NCBI RefSeq assembly: GCF_000428045.1
Contig: NZ_ATZE01000012.1
Coordinates: 122,410-186,409, forward strand
Direction of reading: 5' to 3'
Origin: Sedimenticola selenatireducens DSM 17993
Lineage (GTDB): Bacteria; Pseudomonadota; Gammaproteobacteria; Chromatiales; Chromatiaceae
DNA length: 64,000 nt
Shown: one piece after another, positions 19,833 through 29,016 of the stretch
Layout: each line of letters opens with the position of its first letter
Numbering within the stretch: position 1 is the stretch's first letter
Notes under the pieces: generated by a model
The model's input: the letters and a program-made list of their open reading frames with translations, nothing else
Databases searched by the model: none
What the model was told of the DNA's origin: nothing
Made by a program: the position numbers and the translations under genes

Positions 19833-20438
19833 ATGGCAGACAAAAAACTAAAGGCAAATATTCTCGACACCCGCGCAGCCTACACGGGTTTTTTTGAATT
19901 GCGCCGTCTTACCATAGTGCATGACCGCTTTGACGGCGGCACCATCGGTCCGTTGGTGCGTGAAGTGCTGCATCGGGGTGACGTGGTCGCCGCCCTGCTC
20001 TACGATCCGTCCGCCGACAAGGTTGTGTTGGTGGAGCAGTATCGTGCGGGCGCACACGTCGCCGGTGTTTCCCCCTGGCTGATCGACATCGTGGCCGGGC
20101 GCATCGAGCCCGGACAGACACCACTCGAGGCGATAACACGCGAAATCACCGAAGAGTCCGGGTTGACGCCCGACTCGATTGAATTGATCGGCACCTATCT
20201 CACGGCTCCGCATTTGTCGAGCGAGCAAGTATATATCTATTGCGCCACAGTAGATGCGTCATCGGCTGCCGGATTTCATGGGTTAGGGCATGAGGGGGAA
20301 GATATACGTCCACTGGCACTGGACCGAACAGAGGCGCTCGACTTGCCACAGACACATCCACTTTCCCTGTGGGCCGGCCTGGCGCTTGGGTGGCTGAGTA
20401 ATACTCATATCGATCAGATGAAAGGAAACCCCTCCTGA
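19833..20438 (+). CDS. nudF: ADP-ribose pyrophosphatase
   Basis: 201 residues with a full Nudix box (GRIEPGQTPLE followed by REITEESGL) and the upstream VVLVEQYRAGAH strand typical of ADP-ribose pyrophosphatases. It splits ADP-ribose into AMP and ribose 5-phosphate. Length is near E. coli NudF (209). The ATG 19833 follows GGGATGGAAGGAATAA. It stands apart from neighbours. Confidence 0.9.
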   Translation: MADKKLKANILDTRAAYTGFFELRRLTIVHDRFDGGTIGPLVREVLHRGDVVAALLYDPSADKVVLVEQYRAGAHVAGVSPWLIDIVAGRIEPGQTPLEAITREITEESGLTPDSIELIGTYLTAPHLSSEQVYIYCATVDASSAAGFHGLGHEGEDIRPLALDRTEALDLPQTHPLSLWAGLALGWLSNTHIDQMKGNPS

Positions 20439-20599
20439 TAATTTCTTTACAACGGCATGTCTGCCTCACGCAGTCCCCTGAACAAACCAGGTAGCCGGTT
20501 CGTAACATCACAGCCTGTAAAACAGGGCGGCGTTCCCTGCCTTGCGCATGCCGCACATCATAACCGCTGCATACGGGGCACGCCCACTTGAGCATCTGC

Positions 20600-21004
20600 T
20601 CAGTCTGGCTTGAGCGCGATGCGCCCGCTGCCCAAAAAGAGCACCGCCAGCGCAGCAAACAGAAACATGCCTTGCAGCTCCAGTTGCCAGCCTCCGTTCT
20701 CCGTGAGCATAAAAACTTCACCGGTATGGACCAGGAGAAATGCGACCAGCATATTGCCCGCCATCAGCAGGCCGGCCAGGCGGGTATGCCAGCCGATGAT
20801 GGCCATCAGGGGGGCGATAACCTCGCCAATGAGCACGCCATAGGCCAGAAACGCCGGAAGACCATAGCCGGCAATCATGTCACTAATCCAACCCAGGGAG
20901 CCCGGGTTCAGCAGCTTCGAGACACCATGAAACAGTATCAGGACCGCGACAGACAGGCGCAGGATTAACTTGCCGAGGGCATCGTTATGCAGTGCTCGAA
21001 ACAT
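20600..21004 (-). CDS. DoxX-family membrane protein
   Basis: 134 residues with four membrane segments. The N-terminal LILRLSVAVLILFHGVSKL and GYGLPAFLAYGVLIGEVIAPL are typical of DoxX proteins. The start at 21004 (MFRALHND) is chosen over a longer frame from 21100 because AAAGAGGAAAAACCG lies just upstream and family members begin here. DoxX proteins are membrane proteins linked to quinone or sulfur redox work in some species; the role here is open. Confidence 0.85.
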   Translation of the reverse strand: MFRALHNDALGKLILRLSVAVLILFHGVSKLLNPGSLGWISDMIAGYGLPAFLAYGVLIGEVIAPLMAIIGWHTRLAGLLMAGNMLVAFLLVHTGEVFMLTENGGWQLELQGMFLFAALAVLFLGSGRIALKPD

Positions 21005-21143
21005 CGGTTTTTCCTCTTTGCAGGGGGTACATGATGACGTAGTACCTTTTTCTTCCCAAGTAAAGGAATAGTAGCTCAAAGTGAAACAATGGTGAGTCAA
21101 TCAAAACCGGCGCAAACGCCCACCAGCCCAGTAGGCGTTTAGA

Positions 21144-21656
21144 TCAGCGAAAGAACCTCTCTTCAGGATCATAGATCAGCAACTCCCGCCGGTGGCGTTC
21201 CCGGTCAGGGTCGTCCAGCGCCGGAATCGCCTCCAGTTGCGCGATGTAGTCATCAGGCAGTCCATGCTCATAGGCACCTTGCAGCACGTGGGTCTTGTAC
21301 CAGAGAAAAGGTAATGCGGAGGCATCTATCTGTGTCGCCTGATAGGTGAAGGCCTGTACGAACTCGCCTGAACGGAGCATCAGCCGCACATTGATCACCT
21401 CATACCCGGCCCCTACCCCTTCAATCCGGTCGAGCAGTGGCCGCTCCTCCGGCGCCATTTCGTACAGCACTCCCATCACCGCAAGGGCGTCATCACCGGC
21501 ATGGGCGGCATCGCACTTGCCTGAACCATCCCGCCCCTGCTTGTGCCAGCACAAACGGTGCCTCGGCAGGGTCGCGACCGATACCGGGCGGGCCGTACTG
21601 AGCCGTTGCTTCAACCGTCGGGTCGACATGTTGGATCCATAGGCGAAGTAGTACAT
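21144..21656 (-). CDS. Gamma-glutamylcyclotransferase-like protein
   Basis: 170 residues. The start MYYFAYGSNM is the substrate-binding loop of the gamma-glutamylcyclotransferase fold, followed by LYEMAPEERPLLDRIEGVGAGY, which carries the catalytic Glu region. The family removes gamma-linked glutamyl groups as 5-oxoproline, or cleaves related amides. The start sits five bases behind the LysE gene's stop, so the two may be cotranscribed. Confidence 0.88.
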   Translation of the reverse strand: MYYFAYGSNMSTRRLKQRLSTARPVSVATLPRHRLCWHKQGRDGSGKCDAAHAGDDALAVMGVLYEMAPEERPLLDRIEGVGAGYEVINVRLMLRSGEFVQAFTYQATQIDASALPFLWYKTHVLQGAYEHGLPDDYIAQLEAIPALDDPDRERHRRELLIYDPEERFFR

Positions 21657-21661
21657 GTTAA

Positions 21662-22276
21662 CTACCGTTCAGCCATCGCCAGTCGGGCCCCCAGGGCGGC
21701 AAAGGCCACGGCGAAGCTGCGCTGCAGGTGGTTGAGAATACGGGGAGAGTTAATGACATAATCCCGAACCGTTCCGGCAAACAGACCATAGAGCAGGAAC
21801 ACACCCAGGGTGATGAGCATAAAGATGCCACTCAACAGGATCAGGTGAAGTACTGGCGAAACCGAACCGACCGGCACGAACTGCGGCAGAAAAGCGATAA
21901 AGAACATGGAGAGCTTGGGATTGAGAATATTGATCAGAAAACCCTTGACGGCAATCGCCCGCATACCCCGTTGGCAGCGCTTTTCCTCGATGTTCAGACG
22001 ACCGGTGTCCCGCCACATGGTCCAAGCGACATAGAGCAGATAGGCCGCGCCCAGATACTTTAGCACCACAAACGCCTGCGCACTCAAATGGAGAATCGCC
22101 GACAATCCCAGAATGCTCACCAGCAGATGCGGGATGCTGCCAAAGGTGCAACCCACTGCGGCCGCAGTGCTGGCGCGTCGGCCAACAAACAGACCGGTAG
22201 AGATGGTGTAAATAACCCCGGTGCCCGGCAGCATGACGATAATCAGTGAAGTGATGAGAAATTCCGTTGTGAACAT
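21662..22276 (-). CDS. LysE/RhtB-family amino acid exporter
   Basis: 204 residues with about six membrane segments. MLPGTGVIYTISTGLFVGRRAS is the LysE family N-terminal signature (usually 'PGPxxxxxxxxGxxxGxxxG'); here PGT replaces PGP. NILNPKLSMFFIAFLPQFV is the conserved central segment. It exports amino acids or derivatives. The start 22276 (MFTTEFLI) is preferred over a longer frame from 22360 with a polar extension. It lies upstream of the gamma-glutamylcyclotransferase gene in the same direction. Confidence 0.9.
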   Translation of the reverse strand: MFTTEFLITSLIIVMLPGTGVIYTISTGLFVGRRASTAAAVGCTFGSIPHLLVSILGLSAILHLSAQAFVVLKYLGAAYLLYVAWTMWRDTGRLNIEEKRCQRGMRAIAVKGFLINILNPKLSMFFIAFLPQFVPVGSVSPVLHLILLSGIFMLITLGVFLLYGLFAGTVRDYVINSPRILNHLQRSFAVAFAALGARLAMAER

Positions 22277-22395
22277 GGTGACTCCATCCGATTCGTGCTG
22301 AGTTCTGCATCTACCATCCTGAGTGTAACAGAGCTTATTGGATCGGCTTTTTGTGCCCAACCTTTTTGACTATGGCTTGTCCGTGGAAAACAGGC

Positions 22396-22427
22396 AAAAA
22401 AAAAGCCCCGCCATCCGGCGGGGCTTT
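22396..22427 (-). terminator. Rho-independent terminator after the cold-shock gene
   Basis: AGCCCCGCC and GGCGGGGCT form a perfect 9-bp stem with a four-base loop. On the minus strand it is followed by a run of nine T residues, 30 bases beyond the cold-shock stop codon. Confidence 0.93.
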
Positions 22428-22456
22428 TCAAGGATGCCAGGCATCCTGATCCCGTT

Positions 22457-22660
22457 TTACTGGGCGACGACGTTGGTCGCGCTGGGGCCTTTCTGACCCT
22501 GCTCGACGTCGAAGGAGACGGTCTGGCCTTCAGCCAGTGACTTGAAGCCACCGCCCTGAATGGCGCTGTGATGAACAAATACGTCCTTGGAGCCATCGGT
22601 CGGGGTAATGAATCCGAAGCCTTTTTCGTCGCTGAACCACTTAACTGTGCCTGTAGCCAT
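22457..22660 (-). CDS. CspA-family cold-shock protein
   Basis: 67 residues, the standard length. [12 protein letters not shown] (RNP1) and DVFVHHSAI (RNP2) are intact. It binds single-stranded RNA or DNA and loosens structure. The ATG follows AGAGG at a suitable distance. A leader of about 160 bases is predicted from a perfect -10 box far upstream, and a strong terminator closes the unit, so it is a single-gene transcript. Which csp paralogue it is cannot be stated. Confidence 0.95.
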   Translation of the reverse strand: MATGTVKWFSDEKGFGFITPTDGSKDVFVHHSAIQGGGFKSLAEGQTVSFDVEQGQKGPSATNVVAQ

Positions 22661-22827
22661 GTTGCTAAACCTCTGTAAAAATTAATCGTTGATATGCAGA
22701 CGCTTGCCAAGCGCTTACGGAAGAATCTGCCACGAACTGCGAGAGGATAACTGCCGAAAAACTACAAGTACACTGCAATGTAGCGCACTCTATTGAAAAC
22801 TCAATAAAAAAACAAGCGACTTTTTCT

Positions 22828-22833
22828 ATTATA
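22828..22833 (-). promoter_or_regulatory. Candidate -10 box for the cold-shock gene
   Basis: On the minus strand this reads TATAAT exactly. No good -35 lies 16-18 bases away (GCGATT is nearest). Start of transcription near 22821 would give a leader of about 160 bases, similar in size to known cold-shock leaders. Confidence 0.4.
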
Positions 22834-22957
22834 GGACAACCGGGACCAATAATCGCCCTTGCGACGGAATTGGGCAGTCGGCGCCCGCAAGCATCATCCT
22901 TTAGTAGATCAGCGCTGACCGGGTGTGAGGCAGGGCATCCCCTGGAGCCGACTGACC

Positions 22958-23953
22958 TCAATCTTTCTCAGAATCGATCGATGCCATCAACTGGGCGTTA
23001 TAGCGCGCACCCTTGACGGTCCGGTCATTGATCAGCCCATCCAGCCGCTCCACCACTGCTGGCTCCAGGCGGATATCCCCCGCGGCGGCATTCTCCCGCA
23101 TGTACTCGATATGCTTGGTACCGGGAATCGGAACCAGCGTCCCATCCTCACGCGCCAGCACCCAGGCAATGGCAAGCTGGGCCATGCTGCAGCCCTGCTC
23201 CCGGGCAATCTCGCCAAAGGGTTCCAGCAACTGCTGATTGGCGGCGAAGTTTTCCGGCTCAAAACGTGGACGGGCCACATTGGTGCGAATATCCCCCTCT
23301 TCCAGATTGGTCACATCCCGGGCGCAACCGGTCAGAAAACCGCGGCCGAGCGGAGAAAAGGGGACAAAACTGACCCCCAACTCCCGGCAGGTCGCCAGCA
23401 TCCGGCGTTCCGGGGTTCTGACCCAGAGAGAGTATTCCGACTGCACCGCGGTGATGGGGTGCACCGCATGGGCCCGGCACAGGGTCTCGCTGGAGACTTC
23501 GGAGAGTCCAAGGCTGCGCACCTTGCCCTCGGCCACCAGTTCCGCCAGTGCCCCGACGCTCTCCTCTACCGGCACCCTGGGGTCCAGTCGATGCAGATAA
23601 TAGAGGTCGATCACGTCGGTCTGCAGCAGTTGCAGACTTTTTTCACAGGTCTGTTTGAGTATTTCCGGCCGGCCGTCCACACTGAGGTTACCGTCTTCGC
23701 CCCGGGCGATACCGCATTTGCTGGCCAGGACAAACTCGTCGCGCCGATGGCTGAGGGTACGACCGATCAGTGCTTCATTGTGTCCCATGCCGTACATAGC
23801 GGCCGTATCCAGGAAGGAATAGCCCGCATCCAGCGCCTCCTGCAGCAGCTGTTCAGAGGTAACATCGTCGGCTGCGCCGTAGCCCCAGGACATGCTCATG
23901 CAGCCAAGTCCGACGGCTGAGACCGTGAAAGGCCCCAGTTTTCTTGTGTGCAT
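22958..23953 (-). CDS. Aldo/keto reductase
   Basis: 331 residues with the (beta/alpha)8 reductase pattern: VGLGCMSMSWGYG at the start, the catalytic Asp and Tyr in FLDTAAMYGMGHNE (near residues 49-54), Lys in ASKCG and His in YYLHRLD. It reduces aldehydes or ketones with NADPH. The sequence type resembles AKR13-like members (MGCMSMS and LHRLDPRVPVEE). GGGAGGCGAC precedes the start. Substrate unknown; no operon partner. Confidence 0.92.
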   Translation of the reverse strand: MHTRKLGPFTVSAVGLGCMSMSWGYGAADDVTSEQLLQEALDAGYSFLDTAAMYGMGHNEALIGRTLSHRRDEFVLASKCGIARGEDGNLSVDGRPEILKQTCEKSLQLLQTDVIDLYYLHRLDPRVPVEESVGALAELVAEGKVRSLGLSEVSSETLCRAHAVHPITAVQSEYSLWVRTPERRMLATCRELGVSFVPFSPLGRGFLTGCARDVTNLEEGDIRTNVARPRFEPENFAANQQLLEPFGEIAREQGCSMAQLAIAWVLAREDGTLVPIPGTKHIEYMRENAAAGDIRLEPAVVERLDGLINDRTVKGARYNAQLMASIDSEKD

Positions 23954-24178
23954 ATTGTCGCCTCCCTGTAGGCATCGTGCTGCTAATATCCGGGACTATA
24001 CCAGATAGCTCCGGTAGCAAGATCAGGTCGCCTGAACGATAAATAAACTAACTGATTGTCAATCTGACCGGGCTGTATATGGAAAAAGCATGGAAGCGAA
24101 AGATGGGTCGTGGCAACTGCCTCAACAGGGCGGCCGGCCTGCATCGACACCTCGGCGATGCCCCGGTTACCGGTTGAA

Positions 24179-27100
24179 TCAGATTACCGGCTGGTAACGG
24201 GAAAGCAGTTTCAACGCCCCCGGCCGTCCGATACAAAAACCCTGGGCATAATCCACTTCCAGCCTGCGCAGCGCGTTCAATATCGCCTCGGTATGGACAA
24301 ATTCGGCCACTACCAGTTTGCCCATGTGATGGGCAACCTCGGTGATCGATTTCACCATGGCATAGCTCACCTCATCCTCGTGAATATCCTTGACGAAGAT
24401 ACCGTCAATCTTCACCACATCCACCGGAAACTCCTTGAGATAGGAGTAGGACGCATAGCCGGTACCGAAATCATCCAGAAAGAATTGACATCCCAGTGCC
24501 CTGATCTCCTGCATCAGCGCCCTCACCTGCCCCATCTGGCTGACCATGGCCGTCTCGGTAATCTCGAAAGCCAGTTTTTCGGGAGGGATGGAGGAATGCT
24601 GTACCTGTTCCTTCAGGAACGGGATAAAGCTCTCATCCGCCATGGACTGTCCGGAGAGATTGATACTGAAGCCGCCCAGCTCGGTGGCGCTGCCTCTGGC
24701 CAGTTCGCTGTTGGCCCAGTTGAAAAAGCGCTGTACCACCCAGCGGTCAACCGCCTGCATCCGTTCATAGCGTTCCGCAGCCTCGATAAACTGATCCGGA
24801 CTGGCCGGTTGATTCTGTTCATCCATCCGCCGCAGCAGCACTTCATGGTGGTCCGACAGGCCATCGCCGACAAACACCGGCTGGATCAACTGCGCGAACA
24901 GCTCCAGTTGATCATTTTCCAGCGCCTTCTCTATCAGGGGGACCGACTGCACCAGAAGCTTTTTCTGCGCATACACCTCGCCCTCATGCTGATAGCAGCG
25001 GCAGCGGTTCCTGCCTTCGTGCTTGGCTTCCTCACAAGCCGACTGGGCGGCCTGGCCCAGCTCATCGGCCGGCCCGCTGTCACTATTGATCTCGGCCAGA
25101 CCGACACTGACCGTGACCGAAATCCGCTCGCCACTCCACTGAAAATGGTAATGCTGAATCGTCTTGCGCAGGTTTTCCGCGAAGCTGAACCCCTCATCCA
25201 GACGACACTGTTTCAGAAGGACACTGAACTCGTTGTCACCGGTACGGGAAAGCGTGCTGTCCCCACTCAGGAAGTTTTGACAGATACCCGCAAGATTCGC
25301 CAGGAACTGATCACCGCCATCGGTACCACAGAGCTCGTTCACCAGGGTGAACTTGTCCACATCGAAACAGATCAGGGTGTGGCGGTTTTTTGTCTGACGG
25401 CTGTTTTTCAACAACCGCTCCAGTGCCCGCCTGAAGGCCCGGCGATTCATCAGGCCGGTGACAGGGTCCAGGTCGCTCTGTTCACGCAACTGATCAAAAC
25501 TCTGCCTGAGCGCCCGCTCCACCGCCCGCTCCACCATTGGCAGCCCTGCATTCTCCACCAGCGAAAGCTGTCCCGACTGGAGTCGGCGCAGCAACTCCGG
25601 CGAGTTGCAATCCAGTGCCTTGACGCCAAAACTGTCAACAAACAGATAGCGTCCGTCGGACGCCTCATGCAACGCCAGGTTGAGCATGCGCACATGCCCC
25701 TGCAGCCGCTGCTCGGCAATCCAGTCACCTACCCGAATTTGCTCCAACTGACGCACCGATTGCGGATCCAACACTATCGTCTGGTCGGCTGTAGCATCGG
25801 TTTGGGCGGTAACCGGCAACAACTGATCAAAATAGTCGTCATCAATCTCAATACGACGTTCGTTGTACAGACTGTAACTTTCGCTGCCCTTTTCAAGGCA
25901 CTCGCCAAACTGTGTTATCAGCGCATGGGATTGTTCACGATAGAGCGGATAGGCCTCAAAACCCTTGTTCAGCACCCGACTCACATCACGCCACTTTTCC
26001 GTCTTCAGATAGGCGTTTCGTGAACCCGGCTGCAAAGCCTGATTAAGCAGCATCAGGACACTCTTGTAGCTCTGCAGATGCTTGGCCCTTTTCTCCCCCT
26101 CGGTCGCGGTCTGGATCAATAGCCCGACCCACCCCAGGTGCAGCAACTGGTCCACCAGCACCGAGATTGACCCGGTCAACTCCTGTTGCAGAAACTCTCT
26201 GATCTGTTGGCTGATTGCCGCCGTTTTTTGCTCCTGGGCACAGGCCGTCAACACCTGTTCAAGATTGGCGCTGAAGGCCGACTTTTGCTCGGTCAAAAGC
26301 TCTGCCACCTTCCGCGATACGGCGTCCAGGTCGGCCTTTCCACCCGCCACCTCCAGCGACCCCAATACCGATTCCAGACGCTCGTTGACACCCCTGGAGA
26401 TTGCAGAATCACCACTCGAGGGCGTGAACAGCGCCAGTTGGTCAAGGTCATTCAGCAACTGGTGTGCGGGATGAGATGCATCATTCAGAACGGCCGGATC
26501 ATCAATCGCCGCCCGGGCCAGCGGTAGCTGTACCTGACGCAGAATCCGCCGCATGGTGCTGTTATGGCGCGGGTCCTGCTGCGCCATCCGCAGAAGCTGT
26601 TCCGTGGCATCTATAATCTGTCGGCTCTCAAGTGACAACTCCACCCCGCCACCCGCACCGGTATGACCACCCAGTGACTGTTCGACCCTATCCGCAAGGT
26701 TGCGCTGATCACCCTGGACCATGTCATCCAGGGCATGAGCGACCGCCGTTTTGCTGGAGACTCTGTGAGCAACCGTCGCCGATTCATCGGGTGCTTTTTT
26801 TCTGCCGATATAGGACGACAGTGTCTCGATCAGGGAGCGAGGTTTCGGTCGAGTCTGCCGGCCCGCTGATTCTTGCTCAGCCGCTTCCGGCAGCGCCGGT
26901 GACTGTGGATGCAGTTTTTCATTGCGCGTGAAACCGTGCTGTTCAAGCAATTGATAGATCTGGTGATAGAGCGGATCCAGTGTCGCCAGTATCTGTTCCG
27001 CAAATACCCGGTAGGCGGTACGCCTGGCAGGCACACTCAACTGCATTTCATCCTGCGCTTTTTTGAATGCCCAGAGCAGGCAATAGGGGGAGAGGGGATT

Positions 27101-27898
27101 GTTTTCATTATTGACCGGCGACTTGATCATATAAGCGATCGCCTGGGAAAGACTGAACAGGGTTTGCGACAACCGGCCCTCCAGGCGCCGGGCGGTAGCC
27201 ACCACGGCGGCCCACTCGTCAAACTCGTCCTGATCCACCAACTCCAGACTCTGGTTGTCAGTCATTGGCAGATTCGTGCCGACATCCGCATATTCAAGCT
27301 GCTGCCAGTTGCCGGCAACCTCGGCGATGAAACGCTGCCGCAGCCCAGTCGCATCCGTCTCCATGGCCTGTCGCCCATGGCGCAGATCGGGCTGCTCCTG
27401 TTGCGACGCCTGGTCCTCCAGTTCCAGAAAAGTCTCCGTCAGAATTTTGATGAAACCGTCATAGCGGTTGATCAGGGCTTGCTGCAGCAGCGACTGGATC
27501 TGCCGCAGTATCCTGAATGAAGCAGGATCGGTTGAACGATGTCCTTCGGCCAGAGAGGTCCGCGACAGATAACCGAGTACCCGTTGATCCGGTCGCATGA
27601 AGACGGCACCGACACCCTGGTCCGAAGCGAATACGATACGCACCGGTATCCGGTGCTCCTCGGTACCCTGATCCGACCTCAACAGCACCTCGGCGTCCAC
27701 CGCATGCGATGCATCGAGCCGGCCTTCACGTCTGACGGCACGCAGCAACTCGCTATCGATGGCGAGCGAGAGCCCACCCCGGGAAAAATTGTTAATCAGG
27801 CAGTCGGTGACTGCTGAGCCATGGAATATCAGCTGCGCGGGGTGGCTGGTTTTGAAGCGTGGATATTTACGTCGATCCTGAGTCAAAAGGCGCTCCAT
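24179..27898 (-). CDS. PilZ-DUF1631-GGDEF-EAL protein (c-di-GMP related)
   Basis: 1239 residues. The N-terminus (residues about 8-125) is a PilZ-type c-di-GMP receptor: DRRKYPRF supplies the RxxxR element and INNFSRGGLSL the (D/N)xSxxG element. A long helical DUF1631-like region follows. The GGDEF domain (about 808-965) has a spoiled active site, reading RTGDNEF, so cyclase activity is unlikely. The EAL domain (about 985-1235) reads EVLLR instead of EALLR but keeps Asn (INLSGQS), Glu (FEITETA), DDFGTGY, Lys (VVKIDG) and the later Glu, so phosphodiesterase activity remains possible. No membrane segment or signal peptide is seen. The gene is monocistronic. It probably senses c-di-GMP and either degrades it or relays it. 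Confidence 0.88.
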   Translation of the reverse strand: MERLLTQDRRKYPRFKTSHPAQLIFHGSAVTDCLINNFSRGGLSLAIDSELLRAVRREGRLDASHAVDAEVLLRSDQGTEEHRIPVRIVFASDQGVGAVFMRPDQRVLGYLSRTSLAEGHRSTDPASFRILRQIQSLLQQALINRYDGFIKILTETFLELEDQASQQEQPDLRHGRQAMETDATGLRQRFIAEVAGNWQQLEYADVGTNLPMTDNQSLELVDQDEFDEWAAVVATARRLEGRLSQTLFSLSQAIAYMIKSPVNNENNPLSPYCLLWAFKKAQDEMQLSVPARRTAYRVFAEQILATLDPLYHQIYQLLEQHGFTRNEKLHPQSPALPEAAEQESAGRQTRPKPRSLIETLSSYIGRKKAPDESATVAHRVSSKTAVAHALDDMVQGDQRNLADRVEQSLGGHTGAGGGVELSLESRQIIDATEQLLRMAQQDPRHNSTMRRILRQVQLPLARAAIDDPAVLNDASHPAHQLLNDLDQLALFTPSSGDSAISRGVNERLESVLGSLEVAGGKADLDAVSRKVAELLTEQKSAFSANLEQVLTACAQEQKTAAISQQIREFLQQELTGSISVLVDQLLHLGWVGLLIQTATEGEKRAKHLQSYKSVLMLLNQALQPGSRNAYLKTEKWRDVSRVLNKGFEAYPLYREQSHALITQFGECLEKGSESYSLYNERRIEIDDDYFDQLLPVTAQTDATADQTIVLDPQSVRQLEQIRVGDWIAEQRLQGHVRMLNLALHEASDGRYLFVDSFGVKALDCNSPELLRRLQSGQLSLVENAGLPMVERAVERALRQSFDQLREQSDLDPVTGLMNRRAFRRALERLLKNSRQTKNRHTLICFDVDKFTLVNELCGTDGGDQFLANLAGICQNFLSGDSTLSRTGDNEFSVLLKQCRLDEGFSFAENLRKTIQHYHFQWSGERISVTVSVGLAEINSDSGPADELGQAAQSACEEAKHEGRNRCRCYQHEGEVYAQKKLLVQSVPLIEKALENDQLELFAQLIQPVFVGDGLSDHHEVLLRRMDEQNQPASPDQFIEAAERYERMQAVDRWVVQRFFNWANSELARGSATELGGFSINLSGQSMADESFIPFLKEQVQHSSIPPEKLAFEITETAMVSQMGQVRALMQEIRALGCQFFLDDFGTGYASYSYLKEFPVDVVKIDGIFVKDIHEDEVSYAMVKSITEVAHHMGKLVVAEFVHTEAILNALRRLEVDYAQGFCIGRPGALKLLSRYQPVI

Positions 27899-28011
27899 TG
27901 CAGGTTTTTTTTATTCCGGATCAGGGAGAAGCCGTGGCTAACTGTCCCGGTGATCTAAAACAAGCGGGATAGAAAAATTTGCTTGTCTAGCAGAATATCA
28001 CAAAACCATGC

Positions 28012-28040
28012 CGGGTCACCCACCTGCAACCGGTGACCCG
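28012..28040. repeat. Inverted repeat between two minus-strand units
   Basis: CGGGTCACC and GGTGACCCG are perfect 9-bp arms around an 11-base loop, about 100 bases beyond the membrane-anchor gene's stop. T-tracts are short on both sides (TTT on plus, a TTTT seven bases out on minus), so termination of the molybdoenzyme operon here is possible but weak. Confidence 0.45.
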
Positions 28041-28140
28041 TTTACAGCCTGACATCTATATTTTTGTCACAGACGGGGTGTAGCGGAGCGGTGAAATTCA
28101 CCCGAAGCGCGCTGTGTCCACCGATACGGCCACCGGGCCA

Positions 28141-29016
28141 TCAGGCGACCCGCTTACGCACCGCGGCATTGGCTGACGGCTGACCACGCACCGGCAAATG
28201 CTGCATAGTAAAGCCCTGGGTAAAGGCCGCTCTGGTGATCAGGATGTATTTCATCCAGGCACCGGTCAGCAGCACGATGGCCCCGGCAACCGTTGCCACT
28301 ACCGGCACAACCAGCGCAAGACCAAGCAGCAGCCCCGGCAGCAGATGGCCACCCCAGAAAAAACCTGTGTCGATGGCCGCCAGTCTTTTCTGGCTGGCGA
28401 GCGGCGCCTTCGCCTCGGCCAGTCCGTCGCGGTAGTGACGCCAGGCAAAGGCACGCAGAGCCAGCAGAATCAGCAGCGCACCCCAGGCCAGGGGCTGCGG
28501 TTGATCAAACAGCGGCAGCAGCAACACCAGCAGGCCGGCTCCTTCGGTGAGGCCGGTCACCACCACCAACAGTCCTGCCCGTGGATGACGCCAGGCGGGT
28601 ATGCCCTTGTCGGCGCGCAGGATACGCGACTGACTGTAGAGAAACGCCCCCGCCAGCAAGGCGGTCGGCCAGAGCAACAACGGAGTGAATAACCAAGCGG
28701 CCAGACCAGAGAGAAACAGCAGCGGAGCAACCCAGGCCTCGCGTGACATCCAGGAGCTGGAGACGTGCTTGAGCACATTGAGCGCGCGCCAGGGGCGGCC
28801 AATCTCCAGCCAGACGCAGAACAGGCCGCCGGCCACCAAGGCCAGGCCGGTCACTAACAATGGGATGACATCATAGCCCAGCGGGCTCAATAGCGCGGCC
28901 CATAGGATCAAGCCGCTGCCGCTGCCACCCCCGACGAAATTACCGGCGGCGCGCCAGTCCCAGTTGCGTTGTACACGGGAGGAGATCGGATTCGTTGAGG
29001 TGATGCCGTTCATCAT
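28141..29016 (-). CDS. DmsC/NrfD-type membrane anchor subunit of the molybdoenzyme
   Basis: 291 residues, about eight membrane segments. The first loop (NFVGGGSGSGLILWAALLSPLGY) and LEIGRPWRALNVLKHVSSSWMSREAW are typical of DmsC/PhsC-like quinone-binding anchors. It should pass electrons between the quinone pool and the iron-sulfur subunit. Its start overlaps the iron-sulfur gene's stop by four bases (ATGA), indicating translational coupling. It is the last gene of the fdhD operon. Confidence 0.85.
   Translation of the reverse strand: MMNGITSTNPISSRVQRNWDWRAAGNFVGGGSGSGLILWAALLSPLGYDVIPLLVTGLALVAGGLFCVWLEIGRPWRALNVLKHVSSSWMSREAWVAPLLFLSGLAAWLFTPLLLWPTALLAGAFLYSQSRILRADKGIPAWRHPRAGLLVVVTGLTEGAGLLVLLLPLFDQPQPLAWGALLILLALRAFAWRHYRDGLAEAKAPLASQKRLAAIDTGFFWGGHLLPGLLLGLALVVPVVATVAGAIVLLTGAWMKYILITRAAFTQGFTMQHLPVRGQPSANAAVRKRVA

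Noticed and set aside
24110-26023. A 637-codon open frame on the plus strand
   Set aside because: It lies wholly opposite the PilZ-DUF1631-GGDEF-EAL gene, whose domains are recognisable; the plus-strand product has no family features and its composition is that of an antisense shadow.
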